Origin: Myxococcota bacterium
GTDB lineage: Bacteria; Myxococcota_A; UBA9160; UBA6930
Assembly (NCBI GenBank): GCA_020027245.1
Contig: JAHRAN010000041.1
Coordinates: 1 to 32,403 of the forward strand
Length of the DNA: 32,403 bases
Direction: 5' to 3'
Shown here piece by piece: positions 17,571-25,329 of this stretch. A program made the translations under genes and the position numbers. The notes beneath the pieces are model-generated. The model made no database searches, had not been told where the DNA came from, and saw only the letters and a list, made by a program, of their open reading frames with translations. Position 1 is the first letter of the stretch, and each line of letters opens with the position of its first letter.

Positions 17571-18836
17571 ATGAGAGCGAAGGGCCGCACGCTTCTGCTC
17601 CTGCTCGGCTTCCTGCTGCTGGGTGGCGCCGTCGCCTGCGAGTCGCCGCCGCCTACGCCGCCCACGCCATCGCCGTCGCCGTCCGAGTCGTCGCAATCGA
17701 AGTCCAAACAGTCGCAGTCATCGTCGCAGTCCAGCCAGTCGCCATCCGCTTCTTCCGCTCAATCCGGTGCTGACTCCACTTCGAGTCCCTCTTCGCCGTC
17801 GCCGAGTGGCAAGCAGCCCGCATCCCCCGGCGAGCAGGCCGGTGCGGACGGCGCACAACCGGGCGCGCCCGGCGCGCCGTCCACAACGGGTGGCCTGCGG
17901 GGTGTGCTTGATTCCATCTTCGGCAAGCGCGATGAGGCCCCGGAAGCCGACGGCGAAAGTGGCGACGCAGCGGGCAAACCCGGCGCGGACGGCGCTGACC
18001 GCTCGGCGGAAACGGGGCCGGCTGGAACGGACAGGGCCGGATCGGGTTCGGTTGGGGCAGACCCAAGGGAAGCGCCCCCCGGTGAAGCAGGTGCTGACAA
18101 TCGCGGCGAAACAACAGGCGCGCCCGCTGGCGCGCAGGGCGACGCTGGCTCGTCCGAGGTGGCTGGCGCTCCACGCGCGGGCGAGCGTGATGCGACGACG
18201 GGCGAACTCGGCGCGCCGGGCGATGCCGCTGCGCCGGGCTCCGGCATCGCCGGGCCGCCGCCGAACACCGAGTCCGGCGCGCCGGATGCGCATCGTGGTG
18301 CGGGTGGTGACGGTGAGCCGGGTGCGCCGGGTTCGAGCGCCGGGGCTGGCGAGCCCGGCGGTCAGGACGTGGTGCTGCGCCTGCCGTCGCGTGGTGTCAG
18401 CGAAACCGATCATCTGCGCGGCGCGTTCGAGCGCTCCCTCGGCGTCTTCGACGAAGCGCTGCGCGAGGAGCAGGATCTCCTCTCGAGCATCGCGCGCGGT
18501 GGCGACGAGGCGGGCGGCGATGCTGCGGCGGACGCCGCGTCGGGGCAGGGCGCGGGGCAGCCGGGCGATCCGTCGTCGGCGCGCTCCGGTGGTGGCAGCG
18601 AGGCTGCGGACGACGCCGACCAGAGCGGCGACGAGCGCGGGTCGCCGCGCCGCAGCCCGGGCCCGGGCGGCCGCGGCAACCAGGACGCATACCCGCCGCC
18701 TGCGGATGTGGGCGATGGCCGTGGCGACGACATCGTCGCGCGCAACCTGCGCGAGGCGGCGATGCAGGAACCCGACCCGGAGCTGCGCGAAAAACTCTGG
18801 GACGAGTATCGCGCCTACAAAAAAGGCATAGACTGA
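17571..18836 (+). CDS. Collagen-like low-complexity lipoprotein, first gene of the envelope operon
   Basis: A 421-residue predicted lipoprotein. Residues 1-22 are a signal peptide with a long leucine stretch, ending in the lipobox AVAC with C23. Then come a Pro/Ser tract, a Ser/Gln/Lys tract (about 40-60) and some 170 residues of collagen-like Gly-Ala-Pro sequence (GAPGAPS, GEPGAPGSSAGAGEPG). Two ordered segments stand out: 266-308 (DVVLRLPSRGVSETDHLRGA and the following helix) and the C-terminus 379-421 (DVGDGRGDDIVARNLREAAM, EPDPELREKLWDEYRAYKKG). ATG 17571 is chosen for the signal peptide. I do not recognise the family. It may be a flexible tether from the outer membrane, with the ordered tail as its docking site (inference). 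A second lipoprotein follows after 22 bp. Confidence 0.8.
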   Translation: MRAKGRTLLLLLGFLLLGGAVACESPPPTPPTPSPSPSESSQSKSKQSQSSSQSSQSPSASSAQSGADSTSSPSSPSPSGKQPASPGEQAGADGAQPGAPGAPSTTGGLRGVLDSIFGKRDEAPEADGESGDAAGKPGADGADRSAETGPAGTDRAGSGSVGADPREAPPGEAGADNRGETTGAPAGAQGDAGSSEVAGAPRAGERDATTGELGAPGDAAAPGSGIAGPPPNTESGAPDAHRGAGGDGEPGAPGSSAGAGEPGGQDVVLRLPSRGVSETDHLRGAFERSLGVFDEALREEQDLLSSIARGGDEAGGDAAADAASGQGAGQPGDPSSARSGGGSEAADDADQSGDERGSPRRSPGPGGRGNQDAYPPPADVGDGRGDDIVARNLREAAMQEPDPELREKLWDEYRAYKKGID

Positions 18837-18858
18837 CGAGAGGGAAGGGAGGAATTAA

Positions 18859-20187
18859 ATGGTTAAAAGAGTTGGAAGTCAAACAGCCCTGCTGCTCGCC
18901 GTGCTCGCGCTGCTGGCGCTGGCCTGCCGCACGCCCACGAAACCGTTGCAGGTGCAGGTGCTCCGCGCCGCGCAGCCGCCGCCCGAGGAGACGCTGCTCG
19001 ATGTCGGCGTGCTGTCCTTTCACCCCGGCGTCGAGCCGGACGAGGAGCCGCCGGAGCGCGTGTGGCCGCGGGTGCGTCAGGCCGAGGCGACCTACCTGCC
19101 GGTGCTGCTGCGCCGCACGCTGGCGGACACCGGTTACTGGGGCGTGGTGCGCGTGCTGCCGGCGCCGAGCCACAATGTGGATCTGACCATCGCCGCAAAA
19201 ATTCTCGAGTCCGACGGCGAGCACGTGGCGATGCATGTCAATGCGACCGATGCGACGGGCCGCGTCTGGCTCAATCGAAAGTACGAAACCGGCACGGCGG
19301 CTTTGAACTTCGCGCCGCCGCAGACGCCGCACCCGACTTCGTCCTTGCCCACCGCCACACAGCCGTTGGCGCCGAAGCGGGAAGACCCCTATCAGGCCAT
19401 CTTCAACCAGATTGCGAACGACCTGCTGGCCGAGCGGGGCAAGCTCGCGCCCACCGAGATCGAGCGTCTGCGTCAGACGGCGGAGTTGCGTTTTGCGCAG
19501 GAGTTCGCGCCGGAAGCTTTTGCGGGGTACCTGAAGGAAAAGCGCGCGCGCTTCGAACTCGAACGCCTGCCCGCCGAGGGTGACCCGGCCCTCGACCGCG
19601 TCCGCGCCGTGCGCGAGCGCGACGCCCTCTTCGTTGACACCATGAACGAGCACTACAACCGCTTCGTGGAAGAGATGGCGGAGCACTATCTGGAATGGCG
19701 TAAGGTCTCCCGGGAAGAGACGCTGCGCTACATGGAGTTGAAGAATCAGGTGGACCGGGAGCGCGCGGGGGCGGCCCTGCTGGCGGGTCTGGCCGTGGTG
19801 CTCGCCGCTCAGGATTCCAGCAGCCGGAGCGTGGATCGCGCCACCACCGCCGCAGCCGTGGCGAGCGCGGCCGCTGCGCTCGGGGCTTTCGTCCACTCCT
19901 TCGAGACGAGCGAAGAGGCGAAGATGCACCACACCTCGCTTCAGGAACTCGGCGAATCGTTCAACGCCGAGGTCACGCCGATCGTGGTGCGCATTGCGGG
20001 CGACGAGGCGCGGCTCACCGGCAACGCCGCGGCGCAGTACGAGCAGTGGAAGGAGTGGATGCGTCGTCTGTATGAAGCGGAGACCGCCATCGGCGAGCAG
20101 CAGATTGTTTTTGAAACTTCGCCCGTGGTGGAGGATAAAACTTCGCCCGACGGCGCGACGCCGAGCGACCGCGAGGCGCCGCTCTGA
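18859..20187 (+). CDS. Second lipoprotein of the envelope operon, function unknown
   Basis: A 442-residue lipoprotein; the signal peptide is residues 1-22 and the lipidated Cys is C23 (LALAC). Translation start is certain: GGGAGG six bases before ATG 18859. Residues 45-150 form an alpha/beta domain (LLDVGVLSFHPGVEP, DTGYWGVVRVLP, VDLTIAAKILESDG) with the look of TolB-N/GNA1162-like lipoprotein domains; this is only a resemblance. Residues 200-300 are helical and charged. Two weakly hydrophobic Ala-rich stretches lie at 303-317 and 329-345 (LLAGLAVVLAA, AAAVASAAAALGAFV), which might insert in a membrane or in a helical bundle. The Lys-rich start and the strong ribosome site suggest high expression. 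It is followed by the TPR/PEGA protein after 18 bp. Confidence 0.85.
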   Translation: MVKRVGSQTALLLAVLALLALACRTPTKPLQVQVLRAAQPPPEETLLDVGVLSFHPGVEPDEEPPERVWPRVRQAEATYLPVLLRRTLADTGYWGVVRVLPAPSHNVDLTIAAKILESDGEHVAMHVNATDATGRVWLNRKYETGTAALNFAPPQTPHPTSSLPTATQPLAPKREDPYQAIFNQIANDLLAERGKLAPTEIERLRQTAELRFAQEFAPEAFAGYLKEKRARFELERLPAEGDPALDRVRAVRERDALFVDTMNEHYNRFVEEMAEHYLEWRKVSREETLRYMELKNQVDRERAGAALLAGLAVVLAAQDSSSRSVDRATTAAAVASAAAALGAFVHSFETSEEAKMHHTSLQELGESFNAEVTPIVVRIAGDEARLTGNAAAQYEQWKEWMRRLYEAETAIGEQQIVFETSPVVEDKTSPDGATPSDREAPL

Positions 20188-20205
20188 GCCAACCCGGTCC
20201 AGCCG

Positions 20206-21759
20206 ATGCCTGCGTCGAAACCCACCGAGCCCCCGGCTTCTTCTGGCGTTCGCATCGAGCCGGTTCGCTTCCGCCCCGCTGCCGAGGCGCAAGCCGCCGC
20301 CGACGATGCGCCGCCGGCACAGTCCAGCCGTCGAGCCGCCACCCTCAAGCTCGTGTCGGTGCCGCTCTTTCTGTTTCTGGCGCTCGCTGCGTTGTTGTAT
20401 TACCGAACGCGGCCAGCGGAGGGCGAGTTGGCGGCGCAGGACGAACCGGCAGCGGTGACGGCGCCACGTCCGCGCGCCACAGCACAGCCGCCGCCAGCGT
20501 CACCGCCACCGACGGCGCCGACACCACCACCGCCTGCCGCCGCCGCGCTTTCGCAGCGGCGCGCCGAGCTGCAGGCGCTCTTCGCCGAGCTCGAGACCCA
20601 TGCGCCACTTTGGGCTGCCGCTGAGTTCGAAAGCGCGAAGCAGAGTTTCGAGCGCGCGCAGCAACTGACCCTCACCGGCGATGTGACGCCGGCGCGCGCG
20701 CAACTCGAGGCGACGCACACGCAATTGCGTGCGCTCATCGAGCGCGCGCCGGCGGTGCGCGACGCGGCGCTCGAAGAGGTCGAGCAGGCGCTCGCCACAG
20801 CAAATCTCGAAGCGGCGCGCGCGCCGCTCCAGGTTGCGCAGGCGATATCGAAGGATGCGACGCGGGTGCAAGCGCTGGCGCAGCGCGTGGCGACCTTCCC
20901 CGAAGTGCTGGCGCTTATCGAGGCGGGAGCGGCGCACGAGCGGGTGGGCGAGTGGCCAGCGGCGCGCCGCGCCTACGAGCGCGCGACCGAACTCGATCCC
21001 CTGTACCCGCTGGCCGCCGAGCGCCTCGAAGCGCTGACGGCGCGGCAAAGCAGAGCCGACTTCGATACCCGGCTGCGCCGCGGCCTGGCAAGGCTGACGA
21101 GTGGCGATCTCGCCCGCGCGCGCCGTGAGCTCGAGGCGGCGCTGGCGTTGCGTCCCGGTCACGCCGAGGCGCAGCGCGCGTTGCAGCAGGTCGAAAGCGA
21201 GGCGCGCGCCGCCGCCTTCGACAAGCTGGTCGAGGCAGCAGCGCAGGCGGAGGCGCGCGAGGCCTGGGCGCAAGCGCTCGCTCACTACAAGGCCGCGCTC
21301 GCGCAAGATCCCGGCCTGGCTTCGCTGCGTGAGGGCGCAGCCCGCAGCGAGTTGCGCGCGCAGTTGGATGAGCGCCTCGAATGGTTCGCCGCCGATCGCA
21401 CGCGGCTCTTTGCGCCGAACCCGCTGACGGAAGTGCGCGAGCTTCTCGAGCTGGCCGCGCGGGTATCGCCACAGGGGCCGCGTCTCGAAGCGCAGACCCG
21501 CCGCGTCAGCGCGCATCTGCAAGTCGCAAGCCAGCGGTTTCCGGTCGAAGTCAACTCCGACGGGCTGACCGAGGTGACTGCCCTGAAGCATGGAACGCTC
21601 GGCGTCTTCACCACGCAGCGCATTGAACTGCGCCCCGGCGTCTGGAACTTTGTCGGCACGCGCAAGGGCTACCGCGATGTGCGGCGTACGCTGACGCTCA
21701 GACCGAAGCCCGGCGACGCGCCATCGCGCGTGGTGTTGCGTTGCACGGAGCCCATCTGA
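20206..21759 (+). CDS. Single-pass membrane protein with periplasmic TPR and PEGA-like domains
   Basis: A 517-residue protein. Residues 1-45 would be cytoplasmic and disordered; 47-66 (LKLVSVPLFLFLALAALLYY) is one membrane span. A Pro/Ala-rich stalk follows (84-112). A long helical region 115-230 and TPR-like repeats at about 235-370 (AGAAHERVGEWPAARRAYER, ATELDPLYPLAAERLEAL, SGDLARARRELEAALALRPG, AWAQALAHYKAALAQDPG) follow. The end 445-513 is a beta domain like PEGA (GTLGVFTTQRIELRPGVW, FVGTRKGYRDVRRTLTLRP). The next gene carries proper PEGA repeats, so the two may be related scaffolds. It has no catalytic motif. I infer a periplasmic adaptor joining the inner membrane complex to the lipoproteins. 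The start ATG 20206 is the first in frame after the previous stop. Confidence 0.82.
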   Translation: MPASKPTEPPASSGVRIEPVRFRPAAEAQAAADDAPPAQSSRRAATLKLVSVPLFLFLALAALLYYRTRPAEGELAAQDEPAAVTAPRPRATAQPPPASPPPTAPTPPPPAAAALSQRRAELQALFAELETHAPLWAAAEFESAKQSFERAQQLTLTGDVTPARAQLEATHTQLRALIERAPAVRDAALEEVEQALATANLEAARAPLQVAQAISKDATRVQALAQRVATFPEVLALIEAGAAHERVGEWPAARRAYERATELDPLYPLAAERLEALTARQSRADFDTRLRRGLARLTSGDLARARRELEAALALRPGHAEAQRALQQVESEARAAAFDKLVEAAAQAEAREAWAQALAHYKAALAQDPGLASLREGAARSELRAQLDERLEWFAADRTRLFAPNPLTEVRELLELAARVSPQGPRLEAQTRRVSAHLQVASQRFPVEVNSDGLTEVTALKHGTLGVFTTQRIELRPGVWNFVGTRKGYRDVRRTLTLRPKPGDAPSRVVLRCTEPI

Positions 21760-21773
21760 ATGGGCGGCAGCAG

Positions 21774-24197
21774 ATGATCGAAGCCATCGTCGTAATCCAG
21801 AACCGCGAGGAGCAGCGGCACGGCCCCGGTGCGCGCCTCGAACTCGGCGGCGACGCATCGGTGATTCCGCTTCCCGGCGCGCCGCCGCTTTTGGCTTGCA
21901 TCGAGTTGAGCGACGGGCAGGTGTTTCTCGATGCGGCCGCCGGCGCCAACCTGCGGGTGAACGGCGCGAGGCTCGGCGCCGGCGATGCGCGGCTGCTTCA
22001 GGCTGGCGACCTGATCGAGTTGCCCGGCGGCGGCGCGACGATCGAGTGCCGGGGCGGCGGCGCGGAGTTGCGCCTGCGGGTCGTGGCCGATGCCCCTCCC
22101 GCGCCGACGGTCGAGGCTTCCGGCGAGACCACGCCCGAGGCGCCCATCATCAAGCCGGAGCGCGTGCGGCGCGCGGTCGCAAAGACGCCGCCCGCCGCGC
22201 TGCTGGCCGGCGGCGCTCGGCGCTGGCGCATTCCCATCGTGGTGCTGGCGATTGCGCTGCCCTTCGTCGCTCTCGGCATCCTCAGCCTGCTGGCCGTGCC
22301 CGTCGAGATTCGGATCGAGCCGCCGCCCGATTCATGGCGCGCGAGCAACTCGCTGCTGCGCCTGAACTTCGGCGGGCGCGTGCTGCTGCTGCCGGGCGCG
22401 CACCGGCTGCGCGCCGAGCGCGAGGGGTATCACCCGCTCGACCTCGAGTACCGGGTGAGCGACGCCGAAGGTCAACGGGTGACGCTGCAGATGCAACCGC
22501 TTCCGGGCATTCTCGAAGTCAGCAGCGCGCCGGTCAGCGGGCGAGCCGTATTCATAGACGGGGAGGCGCGGGGCGTGACGCCGCTGCGCGGGTTGAAACT
22601 CCCCGGCGGCCGCCACCGCATCCGGGTGCGGGGCGACGACTATCAGGACTTCGAGACCGAGCTTGTGATCGAGGGTTTGGGGCGCGTGCAGCAGTTGGCG
22701 GTGCAACTGCGTCCGGCCTGGGCCGTGGTGCATGTCAACACCCGGCCGCCGGGCGCCACGGTGGCGGTTGACGGGACGGAGCGCGGCGTGACGCCGGCTG
22801 CGCTCGAACTCAAAGCCGGCGCGCACACCTTGCGCTTCACGCGGGATGGCTTCCGCCCCGTGCTTCAGTCGCTGGTCGCAGAGGCGGACACGGAAGTGAC
22901 TCTGCCCGATGTGGTGCTTGGCGCCGCCGTCGGGCGGCTGGTCGTCGAGACCGAGCCCCGTGGCGCGCGGCTCAGCGTGGATGGCCTGGACCGGGGCGCC
23001 ACGCCGTTGTCTCTCGACCTCGACCCGGGGCGCCACAGCCTGCAACTTTTCACGCCCGGTTACGCGCGCCTCGAGCACAGCGTCACGATCGAAAGCCGAA
23101 AGACCGAGCGGTTGAAGCTTCGCCTCGAAGCCATGTATGGCGAGATTGACTTGCGGGTTGCGCCCTCGGGCGCGCAGGTGCGGGTGGGCGACGACGAGCC
23201 CTTCGTCGGAAGCCGCGTGCTGCGCCTCATCGCCCTGCCGCACCCGATCGAGATTTCACTCGACGGTTACGGCGCGGAGCAACTCAGCGTGACGCCCCGT
23301 CCGGGAGAGCGGCGCGTGGTCAGCGTCCAACTGGAGACGCTGCGCGCGCTGCGTGAGGCGCGTCGTCCGCAGGTCATCGAGACGAAGGCGGGTCAGAAGC
23401 TGCTGCTGCTGCGGCCCGGTCGCTTCTCGCTCGGGAGTTCGCGCCGTGAAGCCGCGCGGCGCGCGAACGAGGCGCTCTACGAGGTGCAACTCACCCGGGC
23501 CTACTACCTGGGCGAGCAGGAGGTGACGAACGCGCAGTACCGGCTCTTCGACCCGAGCCATGCCTCGGGCCGCTTCGCCTCCCACAATCTCGATGCGGAT
23601 GAGCAGCCGGTGGTGGCCGTCGGCTGGGAGCAGGCTGCGCATTACTGCAACTGGTTGAGTGCGCAACAGGGCTTGCCGCTCGCCTATCCACCGGATGCGT
23701 CGGGTCGTCCGCAACGCGCAGCCGTGCCCAACACGGGGTACCGCCTGCCGACGGAGGCCGAATGGGTCTGGGCCGCGCGCTATCGGGGCGGCCAGCGCAC
23801 CCCGGCGCCGCGTTACGACTGGGGTTCCGAGCTGCCGCCCCCCGCCGGCGCTGGCAACTTCGCCGACCTCGGCGCGCATCCGACGCTCAGCAACGTGCTG
23901 CGTGCGTATCGCGATGGCTTCATCGCAAGCGCCCCGTCGAGCGCCGGCGTGGCGAACCCGCTCGGCTTCTTCGGCCTGGCCGGCAATGTGGCCGAGTGGA
24001 TGAACGACGCCTACGCGACGCCGAAAGCCGGCGCGCTGCTGCGCGATCCACGCGGCCCCGGCGAGGGCGAGCACCATGTCATCCGCGGCGCGAGTTGGCG
24101 CCACTGGAGTGAGACCCAACTTCGGTCTAGCTTCCGGGACTATGGCAGCAAGCCCCGCGACGACCTGGGGTTCCGCCTTGCGCGCAGCGGCGACTGA
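21774..24197 (+). CDS. FHA-like / TM / PEGA-repeat / SUMF1-domain protein
   Basis: An 807-residue protein with modules in this order. Residues 1-103 are a beta-rich FHA-like domain (GQVFLDAA, LRVNGARLGAGDARLLQAGD). Residues 152-174 are a membrane span (IPIVVLAIALPFVALGIL). Five PEGA-type repeats run from 176 to 520; the clearest are 315-382 (PPGATVAVDGTERGVTP) and 388-452 (PRGARLSVDGLDRGATP). Residues 540-805 are a SUMF1/FGE-type domain with TNAQYRLF, YRLPTEAEWVWAARY, GLAGNVAEWMND, RGASWRHW and LGFRLAR. The paired cysteines of true formylglycine enzymes (between GGSY and LGFR) are absent, so it is probably a binding module. The topology would be FHA-like inside, PEGA and SUMF1 in the periplasm. 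ATG 21774 lies 14 bp after the previous stop. Confidence 0.88.
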   Translation: MIEAIVVIQNREEQRHGPGARLELGGDASVIPLPGAPPLLACIELSDGQVFLDAAAGANLRVNGARLGAGDARLLQAGDLIELPGGGATIECRGGGAELRLRVVADAPPAPTVEASGETTPEAPIIKPERVRRAVAKTPPAALLAGGARRWRIPIVVLAIALPFVALGILSLLAVPVEIRIEPPPDSWRASNSLLRLNFGGRVLLLPGAHRLRAEREGYHPLDLEYRVSDAEGQRVTLQMQPLPGILEVSSAPVSGRAVFIDGEARGVTPLRGLKLPGGRHRIRVRGDDYQDFETELVIEGLGRVQQLAVQLRPAWAVVHVNTRPPGATVAVDGTERGVTPAALELKAGAHTLRFTRDGFRPVLQSLVAEADTEVTLPDVVLGAAVGRLVVETEPRGARLSVDGLDRGATPLSLDLDPGRHSLQLFTPGYARLEHSVTIESRKTERLKLRLEAMYGEIDLRVAPSGAQVRVGDDEPFVGSRVLRLIALPHPIEISLDGYGAEQLSVTPRPGERRVVSVQLETLRALREARRPQVIETKAGQKLLLLRPGRFSLGSSRREAARRANEALYEVQLTRAYYLGEQEVTNAQYRLFDPSHASGRFASHNLDADEQPVVAVGWEQAAHYCNWLSAQQGLPLAYPPDASGRPQRAAVPNTGYRLPTEAEWVWAARYRGGQRTPAPRYDWGSELPPPAGAGNFADLGAHPTLSNVLRAYRDGFIASAPSSAGVANPLGFFGLAGNVAEWMNDAYATPKAGALLRDPRGPGEGEHHVIRGASWRHWSETQLRSSFRDYGSKPRDDLGFRLARSGD

Positions 24198-24204
24198 GGC
24201 GAGG

Positions 24205-24495
24205 GTGTTGCGCGTCGCGCTGCTGCTCGTGGCGCTGCTTGGCTTTGCCGCGCCGGCGCTGGCCCAGCCCGAGCCGCCCGGGGCGCCAGCGCGCCCCGTC
24301 CCGCCCGTTGACCGCGCCGAGCCGCTGCCGGAAGGTACCGAGCCGTCGGCGGCTGAGGGCGCGCCGGCGCAAAGCCCGCCGCCCGACAAAGCGGTGGGCG
24401 ACGAGGGCGCGGCGCCCGGGCGCAGCCCGGAAATTTTCGTGCCCTCACAGGAGGTCGCGCCGGGCGCGATCGTCGCGTTCCCTGCCGACATCTGA
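24205..24495 (+). CDS. Small secreted proline-rich protein
   Basis: A 96-residue protein with a classical signal peptide (VLRVALLLVALLGFAAPALA, cleavage after ALA). The mature part is Pro/Ala/Glu-rich and ends with a short ordered-looking tail, PEIFVPSQEVAPGAIVAFPA. The start is GTG 24205, seven bases after the preceding stop, with GAGGCGAGG directly before it; TTG 24208 is possible. Residues about 25-43 are encoded by a copy of the structured dispersed repeat, read in frame. No family is recognised. Its place between the SUMF1 gene and the channel gene implies a periplasmic part of the same complex. Confidence 0.72.
   Translation: MLRVALLLVALLGFAAPALAQPEPPGAPARPVPPVDRAEPLPEGTEPSAAEGAPAQSPPPDKAVGDEGAAPGRSPEIFVPSQEVAPGAIVAFPADI
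24279..24328 (+). repeat. Structured dispersed repeat, copy inside a coding region
   Basis: The hairpin CGGGGCGC (24279-24286) with GCGCCCCG (24291-24298) is identical in its arms to the one at 4283-4302, while the loop differs (CAGC against TTGC). The TTGACC core is at 24308-24313, followed by GCGCCGAGC and GCTGCCGGAAGG. It is read through in frame by the small secreted protein. Confidence 0.78.
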
Positions 24496-24528
24496 AGCAT
24501 CTCATCCGTACATCAATTGGAGAAACAG

Positions 24529-25329
24529 ATGAAGCGAGCGTTCCCCTTCGAGTTCATCTATCAGGTGCTGGCGCTGTTGATCGCCTTCGTGCTGGTGCAC
24601 ACGGCGTATGTCACGGTGATTCGCCCGGCGGCCGCCGCCATCGAGGCTGAGCAGCGCTTTCATCTGACCCGGGATCCCGGCTACATCCCGGAGCGCTCCG
24701 CCTTCGTGGTGCTGCGCGACTTCGAGCAGGAAATGTGTCTGGTGCTCATGCTCTGGGCGATGGCGATCATGGGTTACAAGGCGCTGCTCGTCTGGCGCGA
24801 GCGGGGGCTGCTCGAACACGATCTGCTGAAGGCGCCGGCGGGCGCGCGCATTCTGCCCGAGGACGGGCGCGACTACGTGCGTCACCTCGAGTCTTTCGAC
24901 AAGGGCGATCAGCAGCACTTTCTACCGCGTTGTCTCTCCGCCGCGCTGCACCGCTTCGCTGCGACACGGGATATTTATGATGTGTCGGCCATGACCCGCG
25001 CCATGTGCGAGTCCGAAAGCGAGCGCCTCGAGTCGGAGCTTTCGATGGTGCGCTACATCGCCTGGGCGATTCCATCCATCGGTTTCATCGGCACGGTGCG
25101 GGGTATCGGTCAGGCGCTCGGGCTCGCCCATCAGGCCATGGATGGCAACATTACCGGCGTTACCGAAAGCCTCGGCGTGGCCTTCAACAGCACCTTCATC
25201 GCGCTGCTGCTCAGCTTGCTGCTGATGTTTCTGGTGCACCAGCTTCAGCTTCAGCAGGAGCGTCTGGTGCGCGACGCTGGAAGTTACTGCGACCGCGAAC
25301 TCGTGCAGAAGATGTCGGTTCCGTCGTGA
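24529..25329 (+). CDS. TolQ/ExbB/MotA-family ion channel subunit
   Basis: A 266-residue inner membrane protein of the MotA/TolQ/ExbB family. Spans are 9-31, 66-88, 174-198 and 213-238, with a cytoplasmic loop 90-172. The family core is evident: PSIGFIGTVRGIGQALGLA in the third span and GVAFNSTFIALLLSLLL in the fourth. T189 and T222 sit in the places of the ion-pathway threonines of ExbB (T148, T181) and TolQ (T145, T178); the 33-residue spacing is the same in all three. ATG 24529 is chosen because GGAG precedes it by seven bases; a TTG lies four codons upstream. No ExbD or TolR gene is adjacent; the two vWA proteins downstream are the likely partners. The stop overlaps the start of the next gene. 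Confidence 0.88.
   Translation: MKRAFPFEFIYQVLALLIAFVLVHTAYVTVIRPAAAAIEAEQRFHLTRDPGYIPERSAFVVLRDFEQEMCLVLMLWAMAIMGYKALLVWRERGLLEHDLLKAPAGARILPEDGRDYVRHLESFDKGDQQHFLPRCLSAALHRFAATRDIYDVSAMTRAMCESESERLESELSMVRYIAWAIPSIGFIGTVRGIGQALGLAHQAMDGNITGVTESLGVAFNSTFIALLLSLLLMFLVHQLQLQQERLVRDAGSYCDRELVQKMSVPS

Noticed and set aside
18397-20292. A 631-codon open frame on the minus strand opposite the second lipoprotein
   Set aside because: It is a by-product of GC-rich codon structure: composition is biased, no domain is visible, and the plus-strand gene has a lipobox and a strong ribosome site.
21774-24197. Active formylglycine-generating enzyme (sulfatase maturase)
   Set aside because: The catalytic cysteine pair is absent and no sulfatase gene is in the window.
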